From Saccharospirillum impatiens DSM 12546 (GTDB taxonomy: Bacteria > Pseudomonadota > Gammaproteobacteria > Pseudomonadales > Natronospirillaceae), in assembly GCF_000423605.1 (NCBI RefSeq), contig NZ_AUIH01000036.1, positions 1-42,260 of the forward strand: a stretch of 42,260 bases of DNA. The letters are read 5' to 3'. The position numbers were made by a program, and so were the translations under genes. The notes beneath the pieces were generated by a model. It searched no databases. It was given only the letters and a program-made list of their open reading frames with translations, and had not been told where the DNA came from. Of this stretch, positions 9,493-18,791 are shown piece after piece (the stretch's first letter is position 1; the number at the start of each line of letters is the position of its first letter).

Positions 9493-9630
9493 TTAATGCG
9501 AATCGTTCAGATTTAGAGCGCCTGCGTAAAGCAGCACACAAAGCGCTTTCCGCAGTCGAATCGACACCTCCACATTAGCTGCACCGTCCCGGGCGATTGC
9601 CGCAAAGGCATAGTCAACCATAGCGTCCAT
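9493..9630 (-). CDS. Possible small ORF downstream of guaA (45 aa)
   Basis: An ATG-initiated frame of 45 codons follows guaA after 27 bp and is in the same reading phase as guaA beyond its stop. The peptide starts MDAMVDYAFAAIARDG and ends GALNLNDSH, with a mixed alanine-rich helical character. No family is recognised and no convincing ribosome binding site is seen. It could be a chance frame, a small protein in the gua operon, or the decayed end of an older gene. Confidence 0.2.
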   Translation of the reverse strand: MDAMVDYAFAAIARDGAANVEVSIRLRKALCVLLYAGALNLNDSH

Positions 9631-9657
9631 CAACAGTTCAATGCCTGGGAGTACCGG

Positions 9658-11235
9658 TCACTCCCACTCAATCGTCGCCGGCGGCTTACCGGAAATGTCA
9701 TACACGACACGTGATACGCCAGAGATCTCGTTAATTATCCGGTTACTCACGCGCTCCATCATTTCATAAGGCAGGTGCGCCCAGCGGGCGGTCATGAAAT
9801 CGATGGTTTCTACCGCGCGCACGGCGATCACCCATTCGTAGCGACGGCCATCGCCGACCACGCCGACCGATTTGACTGGCAGGAACACGGCAAACGCCTG
9901 TGAAGTCTTGTGGTACCAGTCAGCCCGGTGCAGTTCTTCAATGAAGATGGCGTCGGCTTCACGCAACAGGTCCGCGTATTCTTTTTTAACTTCGCCGAGA
10001 ATGCGCACGCCCAGGCCCGGCCCCGGGAAGGGGTGGCGGTAGACCATGTCGTAATGCAGGCCCAGTTCCATGCCGATCTTGCGCACTTCATCTTTGAACA
10101 ACTCACGCAATGGCTCGACCAGTTTCAGGGCCATGTCGTCCGGCAGCCCACCGACGTTGTGGTGGGATTTGATCACGTGCGCCTTGCCGGTTTTGGAGGC
10201 GGCGGATTCAATGACATCCGGGTAAATAGTGCCCTGGGCCAGAAAGGCAACATCGGGGATTTTCGAGGCTTCTTCGTCGAACACTTCAATGAACTGGTGA
10301 CCGATGATTTTGCGTTTTTTCTCCGGGTCGGCTTCGCCTTGCAGTGCATTGAGGAAACGCTCTTCGGCGTTGACGCGGATGACTTTTACGCCCATCTCCC
10401 GGGCAAAAGTGGCCATAACCTGGTCACCTTCCTGCTTGCGCAGCAGACCATTATCGACAAACACGCAGGTCAGCTGATCACCAATGGCTTTGTGCAACAG
10501 GGCGGCTACGACGGAAGAATCCACACCGCCGGACAGGCCAAGCAAGACATGCTGGCTGCCTACCTGGTCGCGCACTTTATCGACCAGATCATCGATGATG
10601 TTGGCCGGCGTCCACAAGGCATCCAACCCGCACAAGGTGCGAACAAAGCGCTCCAGAATGTCCAGTCCCTTCAGAGTGTGGGTCACTTCCGGGTGGAACT
10701 GCACGCCATAGAAGCGTCGTTCATCGTTGGCCATACCGGCAATCGGGCAACTGGGGGTCGATGCCATCAACGAGAAGCCGTCCGGCATGGCGCTCACTTT
10801 GTCACCGTGGCTCATCCAGACGTCCAGAAAATCCAGCCCCTTGGAGGTTTTGTCACTCAGACCATCAAGCAGCCGTGACGCGGTATCGACCTGCACTTCG
10901 GCGTAACCAAATTCCTGTTCTTTCGACCCGATGACCGAGCCACCCAATTGCTCAGCCATGGTTTGCATGCCATAGCAAATGCCCAGCACCGGGACGCCAA
11001 GGTCAAATACCGCCTGGGGCGCCCGGGGTGAGTCCTCAGCATGCACCGACTCCGGTCCGCCAGAGAGGATGATACCGTTCGGGTTGAACGCACGAATCTC
11101 TTCGCTGGTCATGTCGTAGGGGCGGATTTCACAGTAAACCCCAATCTCACGCACGCGGCGTCCGATCAACTGGGTGTACTGGGATCCGAAATCGAGAATG
11201 AGGATGTTCTGGGCATGAATGTCGAGGTGGCTCAT
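9658..11235 (-). CDS. guaA: GMP synthase (glutamine-hydrolysing)
   Basis: Converts XMP, glutamine and ATP to GMP in the cytoplasm, last step of the guanine branch. The ATG at 11235 gives 525 residues, exactly the E. coli length, with [12 protein letters not shown] at the family position; an upstream in-frame ATG at 11286 would add 17 unrelated residues inside the preceding hairpin region. The class I glutamine amidotransferase domain occupies about 1-200, with the nucleophile in GICYGM (Cys87) and FHPEVTH supplying His and Glu. The ATP pyrophosphatase motif SGGVDS follows near 235, and the dimerisation domain carries [11 protein letters not shown] near 400. It lies 81 bp after guaB on the same strand, separated by a terminator-like hairpin. 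Confidence 0.97.
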   Translation of the reverse strand: MSHLDIHAQNILILDFGSQYTQLIGRRVREIGVYCEIRPYDMTSEEIRAFNPNGIILSGGPESVHAEDSPRAPQAVFDLGVPVLGICYGMQTMAEQLGGSVIGSKEQEFGYAEVQVDTASRLLDGLSDKTSKGLDFLDVWMSHGDKVSAMPDGFSLMASTPSCPIAGMANDERRFYGVQFHPEVTHTLKGLDILERFVRTLCGLDALWTPANIIDDLVDKVRDQVGSQHVLLGLSGGVDSSVVAALLHKAIGDQLTCVFVDNGLLRKQEGDQVMATFAREMGVKVIRVNAEERFLNALQGEADPEKKRKIIGHQFIEVFDEEASKIPDVAFLAQGTIYPDVIESAASKTGKAHVIKSHHNVGGLPDDMALKLVEPLRELFKDEVRKIGMELGLHYDMVYRHPFPGPGLGVRILGEVKKEYADLLREADAIFIEELHRADWYHKTSQAFAVFLPVKSVGVVGDGRRYEWVIAVRAVETIDFMTARWAHLPYEMMERVSNRIINEISGVSRVVYDISGKPPATIEWE

Positions 11236-11285
11236 GGCGGGTTCCGGCTGGTTGTCCTGAATGGGGTCTGATCGTATTAACAACA

Positions 11286-11305
11286 AAGCGGCCCTCGGGC
11301 CGCTT
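11286..11305 (-). terminator. Hairpin with T-rich tail between guaB and guaA
   Basis: AAGCGGCC (11286-11293) and GGCCGCTT (11298-11305) form a perfect 8-bp GC-rich stem with a 4-nt loop. On the minus strand it is followed by TGTTGTTAAT, a moderate T-rich tail. It starts 11 bp after the guaB stop and ends 50 bp before the guaA start. It may partly terminate the guaB transcript, lowering guaA relative to guaB, or protect a processed 3' end. Confidence 0.6.
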
Positions 11306-11316
11306 CTGATTCGGGC

Positions 11317-12786
11317 TTAGCTAACCCGGTAGTTTGGCGCTTCCTTGGTGATCTGCACATCGTGTACGTGCGATTCCTTGATGCCCGCACCGGTGATCTG
11401 CACAAATTCCGGTTTGGTGCGCATTTCTTCGATCGAGCGGCAACCGGTGTACCCCATGGCGGCGCGCAGCCCGCCCATCAGCTGGTGCACCACAGCGTGC
11501 AACGGGCCTTTAACGGCGATACGCCCTTCAATGCCTTCCGGCACCAGTTTTTCAACGCCGCTTTCCACCGTCTGGAAGTACCGGTCACTGGACCCCTGGG
11601 TCTGACCCATGGCGCCAATGGAACCCATGCCCCGGTAGCTTTTGTACGCGCGGCCCTGAAACAGCTCCACTTCACCGGGCGACTCGTCGGTACCGGCAAA
11701 CATGCTGCCGGCCATAATCACCGAAGCACCAGCCACGATGGCCTTGGCCAGATCGCCGGAGAAACGAATACCACCGTCGGCAATGACCGGTATGCCTTTA
11801 TCGTTCAGCGCAGCAGAGACATTGGCGACTGCCGATACTTGCGGCACACCAACACCGGCAACGATTCGGGTGGTGCAGATAGAACCGGGGCCAATGCCCA
11901 CTTTAACGCCATCGGCGCCCGCTTCAGCCAGTGCCAGTGCCGCGTCGGCGGTTGCAATGTTGCCACCGATGACGTCGACTTGCGGGTAGTTTTCCTTAAC
12001 CCAGCGCACCCGGTCAATCACGCCTTTGGAATGGCCATGAGCGGTATCAACCACAATAACGTCGACTCCCGCTCGCACCAGGGCATCGACCCGGTCCGGC
12101 GTTTCAGGCCCGGTACCGACTGCGGCACCGACGCGCAGGCGACCATCGGCATCCTTACAGGCATTCGGGTAAGCTTCGGCTTTGTTGATGTCTTTTACCG
12201 TCATCAGACCGCGTAACCGGAAATCGTCATCGACTACCAGTACTTTCTCGATGCGGTACTCGTGCAGCAGGTCGCGCACTTCCTGGGGGCTGACGCCCTC
12301 TTTGACCGTCACCAGTTGGTCCCGGCCGGTCATGACGGTTTCGATACGGGCATCCAGGTTCTTTTCGAACCGGACATCGCGGCTGGTCACAATACCCACC
12401 AGATCGTCGCCTTCCATCACCGGCACGCCGGAAATGTTGTTTTCCCGGGTCAGGGCCAGCAGCTCACGCACGCTGGCGGATTTCTCAATGGTGATGGGGT
12501 CGCGGACCACGCCGGCTTCAAACTTTTTGGTCAGCCGCACTTGCTGCGCCTGCTTTTCAATGGTCATCGCCTTGTGAATAATGCCGATACCACCTTCCTG
12601 CGCCATGGCAATGGCCAGACGAGCTTCGGTAACGGTATCCATCGCCGACGAGACCAGAGGGATGTTCAGACTGATGTTGCGGGTAAGCTGGGTTTTCAGC
12701 GTTACGTCTTTGGGCAGTACTTCGGAATAACCGGGTACAAGCAAGACGTCGTCAAAGGTTAGGGCGGTTTCGGCAATACGCAACAT
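11317..12786 (-). CDS. guaB: IMP dehydrogenase
   Basis: Oxidises IMP to XMP with NAD+, the rate-setting step of GMP synthesis in the cytoplasm. The 489 residues match E. coli GuaB (488). The start [19 protein letters not shown] is the conserved N-terminus. The TIM-barrel is interrupted by paired CBS domains at about residues 95-205 ([16 protein letters not shown] and MTVKDINKA regions). The catalytic loop [15 protein letters not shown] places the active-site cysteine near 305. The C-terminal flap region contains GSSDRYFQ. It is the first gene of the guaB-guaA pair and is driven by a promoter at 12852-12879 with a GC-rich stretch just after the -10 box. Confidence 0.97.
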   Translation of the reverse strand: MLRIAETALTFDDVLLVPGYSEVLPKDVTLKTQLTRNISLNIPLVSSAMDTVTEARLAIAMAQEGGIGIIHKAMTIEKQAQQVRLTKKFEAGVVRDPITIEKSASVRELLALTRENNISGVPVMEGDDLVGIVTSRDVRFEKNLDARIETVMTGRDQLVTVKEGVSPQEVRDLLHEYRIEKVLVVDDDFRLRGLMTVKDINKAEAYPNACKDADGRLRVGAAVGTGPETPDRVDALVRAGVDVIVVDTAHGHSKGVIDRVRWVKENYPQVDVIGGNIATADAALALAEAGADGVKVGIGPGSICTTRIVAGVGVPQVSAVANVSAALNDKGIPVIADGGIRFSGDLAKAIVAGASVIMAGSMFAGTDESPGEVELFQGRAYKSYRGMGSIGAMGQTQGSSDRYFQTVESGVEKLVPEGIEGRIAVKGPLHAVVHQLMGGLRAAMGYTGCRSIEEMRTKPEFVQITGAGIKESHVHDVQITKEAPNYRVS

Positions 12787-12817
12787 GGTGGACTTCCCTC
12801 CGGGGTGTGTGGGAAAC

Positions 12818-12837
12818 GATCCGAACAGAGTCGGATC
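12818..12837 (-). promoter_or_regulatory. Leader hairpin of guaB
   Basis: GATCCGA (12818-12824) and TCGGATC (12831-12837) form a perfect 7-bp inverted repeat with a 6-nt spacer. It lies between the guaB promoter and its start codon, so it would be part of the 5' leader. No T-run follows. It may stabilise the leader or act as an operator; I do not recognise it as a known site. Confidence 0.35.
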
Positions 12838-12851
12838 CGAATTGCGGCGGC

Positions 12852-12879
12852 ATTATAACCATTTTTGCCTGCGAACAAA
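12852..12879 (-). promoter_or_regulatory. guaB promoter (sigma70 type)
   Basis: On the minus strand TATAAT (12852-12857) is preceded after 16 bp by TTTGTT (12874-12879). The bases after the -10 box are GCCGCCGC, a GC-rich discriminator of the kind found at stringently controlled promoters such as E. coli guaBA. Control by ppGpp is therefore plausible but inferred. The start codon of guaB is about 65 bp downstream of the -10 box. Confidence 0.7.
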
Positions 12880-13026
12880 GTTTTGTGGTTAAATAACGCG
12901 CTTATATACCGTGCCTCAATGCGGTCGCGGTAAATGCACCGGGATCTTTCCGGCTTTCCGCTCCTGTTTGCCTCTGCACAGCAGGCATTGCCGACCGGTC
13001 AGACCTGCCTACGGATTCGACTGTTC

Positions 13027-14352
13027 ATGAGCCTTGCCGATCCAAACGCCCCACTTTCTGTCAGCCAACTGAACCGTCAGGTCAAATTCCTGCTGGAAAC
13101 CCAATACCCGGCGATACCGGTCACCGGCGAGTTATCCAATGTGTCTCGCCCGGCATCCGGCCATGTCTATTTTACCCTCAAGGACCAGGGCGCCCAGATT
13201 CGTTGCGCTCTGTTCAAATCGGTACTGGCGCGCTCGGCCTATAAGCCCAAAGAAGGCGACCAGGTGCTGCTGCGGGGCAAACTGAGCCTTTATGAGGGCC
13301 GGGGTGACTATCAAATCATCGTCTCCAGCATTCAGCCCGAAGGCGAAGGCGCCCTGCAGGCGGCGTTTTTCAAACTGAAAGAGAAGCTGGAGCGCGAAGG
13401 CCTGTTTGCGGCCGAGCACAAGCAACCCCTGCCAGGTGCCATTCACCGGGTCGGCATCGTGACCTCGCGCACCGGCGCCGCACTGCACGATATTCTAACG
13501 GTCCTGAAGCGCCGCTTCCCGGCGATCAGTGTGGTTCTCTATCCGGTTCAGGTGCAGGGGGCTGACGCACCCGGGCAAATCATCAGCGCGATTGAAACCG
13601 CGAATCGGTTGAATCAGGTCGATGTGTTGATTGTCGGCCGTGGCGGCGGTTCGCTGGAAGACCTGTGGAGTTTTAATGACGAGGGCGTAGCAAGAGCCCT
13701 GTTTGCCTCAACACTGCCGGTGGTATCGGCGGTCGGTCATGAAGTGGATGTGTCGATCAGTGACTTCGTCGCCGATGTGCGGGCAGCAACACCGTCGCAG
13801 GCCGCCGAGCTGGTCAGCCCGGACCAGGCCGATATTCGCCAGTTGCTCACCCACCGACGCGACCAGCTGGTAAGACGCTGGTCGGCCATCAACCAGACGG
13901 CGCAGCAGCGGTTGTCGTATTTACGCCAGCGCTTGCGCGACCCCGGTACACTCTTGCGCGAATGGCAACAGCGGCTGGATGACCGGGAACGTCGACTCGT
14001 CAGTACCGCTCAAAGTCAGCAACGCCTGCGGGTTCAGCGGTTCGATGCACTGGAAAAACGATTGCACCGGGCGAGCCCGATGGTTCGCCTCAAGACCGAT
14101 CAACAGCGACTCGCCCAATGGCGGCAACGCCTGGAACGCCTGGGTTACGAACAAATAAAACCCCGGCGCCAGCAGCTGGCCGCCTATGCCGGGCAACTGA
14201 ATACCCTGTCACCACTGAATACCCTTGAACGCGGGTACAGCATCACCCGGGCTGAAGATGGCCAGGTTATTCAGCAGGCCAGTCAAACCAAAGCCGGAGA
14301 TCGGATCACGACGCTATTGCGTGATGGTACCCTGACCAGCCGGGTGGAATAG
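13027..14352 (+). CDS. xseA: Exodeoxyribonuclease VII large subunit
   Basis: Large catalytic subunit of exonuclease VII, which degrades single-stranded DNA from both ends together with XseB. The start at ATG 13027 (MSLADPNAPLSVSQLNRQ) aligns with the family's N-terminus and gives 441 residues; an in-frame ATG at 12934 would add 31 residues without family resemblance. The N-terminal OB-fold (about 8-105, containing SRPASGHVYFTLKD) is followed by the catalytic domain with VGRGGGSLEDLWSFNDE near 200 and SAVGHEVDVSISDF near 235. A long arginine- and glutamine-rich coiled coil covers about 280-400, before the conserved PLNTLERGYSI. It diverges from guaB, as in many gammaproteobacteria. xseB is not in the window. 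Confidence 0.95.
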   Translation: MSLADPNAPLSVSQLNRQVKFLLETQYPAIPVTGELSNVSRPASGHVYFTLKDQGAQIRCALFKSVLARSAYKPKEGDQVLLRGKLSLYEGRGDYQIIVSSIQPEGEGALQAAFFKLKEKLEREGLFAAEHKQPLPGAIHRVGIVTSRTGAALHDILTVLKRRFPAISVVLYPVQVQGADAPGQIISAIETANRLNQVDVLIVGRGGGSLEDLWSFNDEGVARALFASTLPVVSAVGHEVDVSISDFVADVRAATPSQAAELVSPDQADIRQLLTHRRDQLVRRWSAINQTAQQRLSYLRQRLRDPGTLLREWQQRLDDRERRLVSTAQSQQRLRVQRFDALEKRLHRASPMVRLKTDQQRLAQWRQRLERLGYEQIKPRRQQLAAYAGQLNTLSPLNTLERGYSITRAEDGQVIQQASQTKAGDRITTLLRDGTLTSRVE

Positions 14353-14371
14353 TTGTTTTCACCGGCTGGGA

Positions 14372-14465
14372 TGCTCCCCGTCGCCCAGGGGACTGGCCTC
14401 CTACGGTTTATCCGGGGCTGGTTTAATCTTTTGTAGGAAGCCAGTCCTCTGGGTGACAGGGAGCA
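14372..14465. repeat. REP-like long imperfect inverted repeat downstream of xseA
   Basis: Two 33-bp arms (14372-14404 and 14433-14465) are inverted copies with 29 of 33 identical positions; all four differences are transitions, so G-U pairs would keep the RNA stem. The arms end in CTCCTAC and GTAGGAAG, and each contains a CCAGTCC/GGACTGG core. The spacer is 28 bp. It lies between the convergent xseA and the AttH-like gene, a typical place for palindromic repeats of the REP/BIME kind, and can also end transcription from both sides. No second copy is present in the window. Confidence 0.6.
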
Positions 14466-14494
14466 CAATAAACCACGGCATCCAACCCGCTATC

Positions 14495-15607
14495 CTAATA
14501 CCCCGTCATCTCCAAATACCCGACGCCGCCAGAACTGCCTTCAACCCTAACCGGCCCTTCCCAGTATGGCACCAGCGTCGCCAGCCAGCTGTCAGCCTGC
14601 CGCGCCCGAACCGTCCAGCGGGCATTCTGACTCGGGAGTTCGATGCGCCAGCGCAGTGGCAACGATTTTCGAGTGCCTTCGCCCGGGTCCACAACCACTT
14701 CGCCCCACTCAAGAGGCTCAATCACCAAATCGCCTTCATTGAGTGACCGCGACTGCCCATCAGCATCTATCCAGGTGCCTCGCACATAGGGCTCTGCGTC
14801 TTTCTGACGCAGATGGAAGGCCATCAACGAAGTACCATCGTCAAACTGAAGGGAAAACCAGTCCCAGCCTTGCTGATCCCGGGCCAGCGGCTGAGAACTC
14901 CATTCTCGGTCCAGCCAGCCTTCACCGGAGACCGGAACCGCGGTACCGTCGATGGTCAGTTCACCGGTGATCTGCAAACGGGGCTGGCTGTAGTAGTAAC
15001 TGCCCTGCCCCTGACCGGATTTCTGGCTGAAACCGTTGTCACCGTGCAACACCCAGGGCTGGTCAGCCTGCCAGTCGAGCTCAATGGCCAGGCCATTGAC
15101 CGTGGTGCTTAGGTGGCCCGGCACCGGGGCGTCGGAGGTGCCCAGCAATTGCCAGTCATCCAGCCAGGCGTTGAACTGCCCTGCCTCCGCCAGGCCAACA
15201 CCGGCCTGGCCAATACCGCCTCGCGCAAAACGTTCTTCGTAGTGGTGACCGGTGGGTGTATGAACCGCCGAATGCGCCATCCACATCTGGTTACTGCGCC
15301 ACCACCCGACAACACTATCAACCGGGCGCAGCGCCGTGCGAAACAGAGTCCAGTGAACGCCGTAGGGCTGGCCTTCGGTATCGATGAGGTTGGCGGTCAG
15401 GTACCACCATTCGATGCGGTAATCCGGGTGGGCCAGATGATCTTGCGGAAACCCTATGGGTTGCCCGGGCAGAGCTGTACGGTAGCCCTCGCCGCTGGCC
15501 CGCATGATATCGAGCGCAGACCCTGCGTCTGAATCACTCTCGGCCAGTACCGGACTGACCAGGGCGACGGCACTCAACCATGCAACTATCGGCAACGAAC
15601 CCCTCAT
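14495..15607 (-). CDS. Secreted CrtC/AttH-like lipocalin-fold protein
   Basis: A 370-residue exported protein of the lipocalin-like AttH / hydroxyneurosporene synthase (CrtC) superfamily, sometimes annotated as predicted secreted hydrolase. A signal peptide is visible at residues 1-22 (WLSAVALVSPVLA). Family features include HPDYRIEWWYLTANL near 60, FRTAL, MAHSAVH and the C-terminal GEGWLDREWSSQPL followed by GWDWFSLQFDDG. Its start overlaps the permease stop by 4 bp, so the two are translationally coupled. The arrangement ATPase, permease, AttH-like protein recalls the Agrobacterium attEFGH genes. The substrate is unknown; members may handle a lipidic or glycan-linked molecule in the periplasm. 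CrtC activity is not expected, since no carotenoid genes are near. Confidence 0.8.
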   Translation of the reverse strand: MRGSLPIVAWLSAVALVSPVLAESDSDAGSALDIMRASGEGYRTALPGQPIGFPQDHLAHPDYRIEWWYLTANLIDTEGQPYGVHWTLFRTALRPVDSVVGWWRSNQMWMAHSAVHTPTGHHYEERFARGGIGQAGVGLAEAGQFNAWLDDWQLLGTSDAPVPGHLSTTVNGLAIELDWQADQPWVLHGDNGFSQKSGQGQGSYYYSQPRLQITGELTIDGTAVPVSGEGWLDREWSSQPLARDQQGWDWFSLQFDDGTSLMAFHLRQKDAEPYVRGTWIDADGQSRSLNEGDLVIEPLEWGEVVVDPGEGTRKSLPLRWRIELPSQNARWTVRARQADSWLATLVPYWEGPVRVEGSSGGVGYLEMTGY

Positions 15608-18102
15608 GCCGCATCCTCCCCCAGATGTTTCAATGCCTGCGGCAACCGCAGGCGGACTTGCAGGGCGCTGATCGCAAAGGTAAAACCAGCCACAGCGAGC
15701 GTCAGCCAGAACAGCGTCAGCGCCGGTTCAAACCGCCAGATCAGGGGCATGGTCCAGCCAAAACTCAGGACGTTCAGATCATAAATCAACAGTCCGGCCA
15801 GCAGGGTGCCCAGTGGGATCGACAGCAACCAGGTCACCAGCAACCCGATACCCAGTGGCAAACCGACGATCAACAGCCACTCGGGGCCACTCACGCCCAT
15901 ACTGCGCCAGTGGGCATAGCTGGGCAGCCGTTGCTGGTGAATCGCCAGCAACGACGCCAGCAGGGCGATACCGGCGACGGTAAACGTCAGGGCGTTAATC
16001 GCGGCAGTCATGGCGAACGTCCGGTCGAAGACGCGCAGGGAAATCGCCAGCACATCGTCGCGCCGGGTCCAGTCACCGGGGCGGGCACCGGCCCGGGTAA
16101 GCGCCGCTTCCGCCCGGGCCAGAGCATCTGCATCGTCACTGAGCCAGAGGCCCAAACCCTGCTCTCCCGCTGTCGACCAGAGCGCCTCAACCCGTTCATG
16201 GGGCAGGTAAAACTGATAGGTCGGGTTGCCGTAATCGTGATAGAAACCAACCACCTCGAACGAGACTGTTTGACCTTCAACGGGCAATTGCACCCGGTCA
16301 CCCAGTTCTATGCCAGCCAGATAGCGCGCCTGCTCGTTGGCAAAAATCACGTCCGGTGCGCCGTCAAACCAGTCAGATGCCCGATCAGATTCTGCGGCCA
16401 AAGGCAGTGCCCGGGTATCCGATGTTTCTGTATTCAGACCCCGTATCTGAGTGGGTCGGTCTTGCCAGCGTACCGTCAATCCGTTGCGCCGGTGAGATTC
16501 CACCAGCCAGTCACCCGGTTCAGCCAGCAGTGCATCAATATCGAGCGTATCGCTTTGCACAAACAGGTCAGCCGCCAGGCGTTGCTGCAGCCAGTCACTG
16601 AGTGACGTTCGAAACGAATCGACCAGTGAATCGACGCCGAAGTTGGCGGTCAGTGCCAGCAACAGGGCCATAAGCGCTGTACGCAAAGTGCCCAGCTGCG
16701 CCAGGCCATCGCCACAGGCCCAGTTCAGGCGCCAGGCTGAGGCGGGCAAAACCCGCTGAATACCCTGCAACACCAGAGCAACGCTCCAGGGCAGCAGCCC
16801 GGCACCGGCAAACAGAATGAGCGCGAGTACCGTGAAACCCATGACGATGGAGTTCAGCCGGAAATACAGCAGCACTGCCAAAACGGCCAATATCATGCTG
16901 AACCCTAACAGGCGCCTGCGGGCCCGGGCATCCTGTTGCCAGTCGGCCGGTTCATCGCGTTGCGATTGAATCGACTGGCGCGCCAGTCGCCACAGCGGCC
17001 AGGCCAGTGCCAGCAGCAGCCCCGCCAGCGTCAGCAACCAGGCCTGAATGAGTGTTTGGGGTTGCAGCAGCAAGTTGTGATCCAGTACGGCGCCGTACAG
17101 GTTTTGCAGGGTGGCAGCGACCGACGGTAGCAACAACAGACTCAGCCCGTACCCGAGGGCCAGTCCTCCGGCCGTTCCGACGAGACTCATAACCAGCGTT
17201 TCCAGCGCGATTGCAGCCAGCAGCAAGCGCTGGCTGACACCCAGTTCACGCAAGGTGGTGAGCGTGTGCCGACGCGAGGTGAGTGCAAAGCGCACGGCAT
17301 TGAACACGATAAACAGGCCAACGGCGAACGACAGCAGACTCATGGCCGACAACTGGGTGTGCAAACTCTGGGTCAGTTCATTCAAATCAAGCCGTTGCTG
17401 ATTGGCGACCAGGGCCAGATCCGGGTTCAGTTCAGCCAGATCGGCGTTTAGCCTGGCCTCATCTTCAACCGTCAGTTCGGCAACCACCAGATAACTCAGA
17501 CGCGACTGATCCAGCACCGTCAGAGCAGCGCCGATGTCCATGAAGGCACGCAAGCCTTGTTGTTCGCGACTGAACAGCCGCGCCGGAGGCAACTCACGAC
17601 CGCTACTCAGTTGCAGCCGCTCCCCACTTTCCACGCCCAACTGTTGCGCCAGCGTCTCGGGCAGCCAGACCTCGAACGGCGGCGTGGCCAACTGCAGCCA
17701 GCCGCCTTCAGCCAGCCCCGAATCGCCCGTCGCCGCGTCAGCGGGTAACACCAGCAAATCGGTCGCAATCAGACTGATGACGCCTTGCTCCGCCGTGGTC
17801 AGTCGTTGTTCCAGTATTGGGTAAACCGATCGCCAACCCTGGCGGCGCAACTGAACGTAATCGTCAACCGAAATACCCTGCCCCTGGCGTGCCCGCACCC
17901 AATGGCTGGCCTGAGCGCCGAGCACCTGATCGGCCTCGGCATAGCTGGCACGGGCATGGGCGTTGATCACCTGCACCGCCGACCAGAGCGCGACACCCGT
18001 GACCAGGCCGGTCAGCAGAAACATCGTTTGCAGAGGGTGGCGCCGGTAATGACTCAGCAGCGTCAACAACACCCGCAGCAAGCGCGCGAACCCGGCCTTC
18101 AC
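15604..18102 (-). CDS. ABC transporter permease, FtsX/MacB-like, duplicated (AttFG-type)
   Basis: A large inner-membrane permease of about 832 residues with two FtsX/MacB-type halves. A first membrane segment (MFLLTGLVTGVALWSAV) is followed by a long periplasmic domain, three membrane segments around residues 240-390, and further segments near 415-460. A second periplasmic domain and a final trio of segments close the protein (ALTFTVAGIALLASLLAI onward). Proteins of this shape use ATP to drive mechanical work or release of lipoproteins and lipids rather than classical export. The start GTG at 18102 overlaps the ATPase stop as GTGA; an in-frame ATG at 18144 would give 846 residues and a 46-bp overlap. 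It appears to be a single gene where Agrobacterium has attF and attG. Confidence 0.85.
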   Translation of the reverse strand: MKAGFARLLRVLLTLLSHYRRHPLQTMFLLTGLVTGVALWSAVQVINAHARASYAEADQVLGAQASHWVRARQGQGISVDDYVQLRRQGWRSVYPILEQRLTTAEQGVISLIATDLLVLPADAATGDSGLAEGGWLQLATPPFEVWLPETLAQQLGVESGERLQLSSGRELPPARLFSREQQGLRAFMDIGAALTVLDQSRLSYLVVAELTVEDEARLNADLAELNPDLALVANQQRLDLNELTQSLHTQLSAMSLLSFAVGLFIVFNAVRFALTSRRHTLTTLRELGVSQRLLLAAIALETLVMSLVGTAGGLALGYGLSLLLLPSVAATLQNLYGAVLDHNLLLQPQTLIQAWLLTLAGLLLALAWPLWRLARQSIQSQRDEPADWQQDARARRRLLGFSMILAVLAVLLYFRLNSIVMGFTVLALILFAGAGLLPWSVALVLQGIQRVLPASAWRLNWACGDGLAQLGTLRTALMALLLALTANFGVDSLVDSFRTSLSDWLQQRLAADLFVQSDTLDIDALLAEPGDWLVESHRRNGLTVRWQDRPTQIRGLNTETSDTRALPLAAESDRASDWFDGAPDVIFANEQARYLAGIELGDRVQLPVEGQTVSFEVVGFYHDYGNPTYQFYLPHERVEALWSTAGEQGLGLWLSDDADALARAEAALTRAGARPGDWTRRDDVLAISLRVFDRTFAMTAAINALTFTVAGIALLASLLAIHQQRLPSYAHWRSMGVSGPEWLLIVGLPLGIGLLVTWLLSIPLGTLLAGLLIYDLNVLSFGWTMPLIWRFEPALTLFWLTLAVAGFTFAISALQVRLRLPQALKHLGEDAA

Positions 18103-18767
18103 GCGCCGGACAGCCGACGTAACTGGCCATGTTGCAGGCGCCATTGTTCATCCAGAAAGCCTGCCATGTGAGCGCTGTGGGTCACCATGAGCAAACTGCT
18201 GCCGGTCTCGCGAACCAGGTCGACCAGGACGCCCATCACCCGCTCACTGGTGTCTTCATCCAGATTACCCGTCGGCTCGTCGGCCAGAACCAGTGCCGGG
18301 CGATGCAACAGCGCCCGGGCAATGGCAACGCGCTGTTGCTGCCCGCCGGACAATTGATGAGGCAGGCGCCGGGTCAGCCCGTCGAGCCCCAACCGATCAA
18401 TCAGATGGTCCCGAAAGGCGGTATCCAGACGGTGGCTCAACCGGGCTTGCAATTGCAGGTTGTCGAGTACGGTCAGGGTAGGTACCAGATGGTATTGCTG
18501 GAAGATCAGGCTCAGCCGATCACGTCGCAGGCGATTCCAGTCATTGGTGTGCAGGGTAAGGCTGCTGCGCCCATCGATCGTCAGGTCACCGGAATCAGGT
18601 GTATCGAGCCCGGCGATCAGGTGCAACAAGGTGCTTTTACCGCTGCCACTTTCCCCCAATAAAGCCGCAGACCGGCCAACCGGCAAATGAAAGTTGGCCC
18701 CATTCAGAACGGTGACATCGCCATCGGGCTGGGCAAATTGTTTGACGACCTGGTTTAGCCTGAGCAT
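18099..18767 (-). CDS. ABC transporter ATP-binding protein (LolD/MacB-like)
   Basis: A 222-residue cytoplasmic ATPase that powers the adjacent permease. Walker [10 protein letters not shown] is at 38-46, the signature LSGGQ at 139-143, Walker B LVLADE at 159-164 with the D-loop GNLD following, and the switch histidine in VTHS near 197. The sequence belongs to the LolD/MacB/FtsE group that partners FtsX-fold permeases. It is the first gene of the three-gene operon with the permease and the AttH-like protein; the permease start overlaps its stop by 4 bp. The gap to the preceding chaC stop is only about 24 bp, so read-through from the der-chaC transcript is possible. Confidence 0.92.
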   Translation of the reverse strand: MLRLNQVVKQFAQPDGDVTVLNGANFHLPVGRSAALLGESGSGKSTLLHLIAGLDTPDSGDLTIDGRSSLTLHTNDWNRLRRDRLSLIFQQYHLVPTLTVLDNLQLQARLSHRLDTAFRDHLIDRLGLDGLTRRLPHQLSGGQQQRVAIARALLHRPALVLADEPTGNLDEDTSERVMGVLVDLVRETGSSLLMVTHSAHMAGFLDEQWRLQHGQLRRLSGA

Positions 18768-18791
18768 GGCGCCTCGCGGGGGTAAACAGAG

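Noticed and set aside
9910-10878. 322-codon plus-strand frame opposite guaA
   Set aside because: Shadow of guaA; no ribosome site or family resemblance.
11362-12216. 284-codon plus-strand frame opposite guaB
   Set aside because: Shadow of guaB with low-complexity, histidine-rich product.
15580-16605. 341-codon plus-strand frame opposite the AttFG-like permease
   Set aside because: Glutamine-rich shadow of a leucine-rich membrane protein gene.
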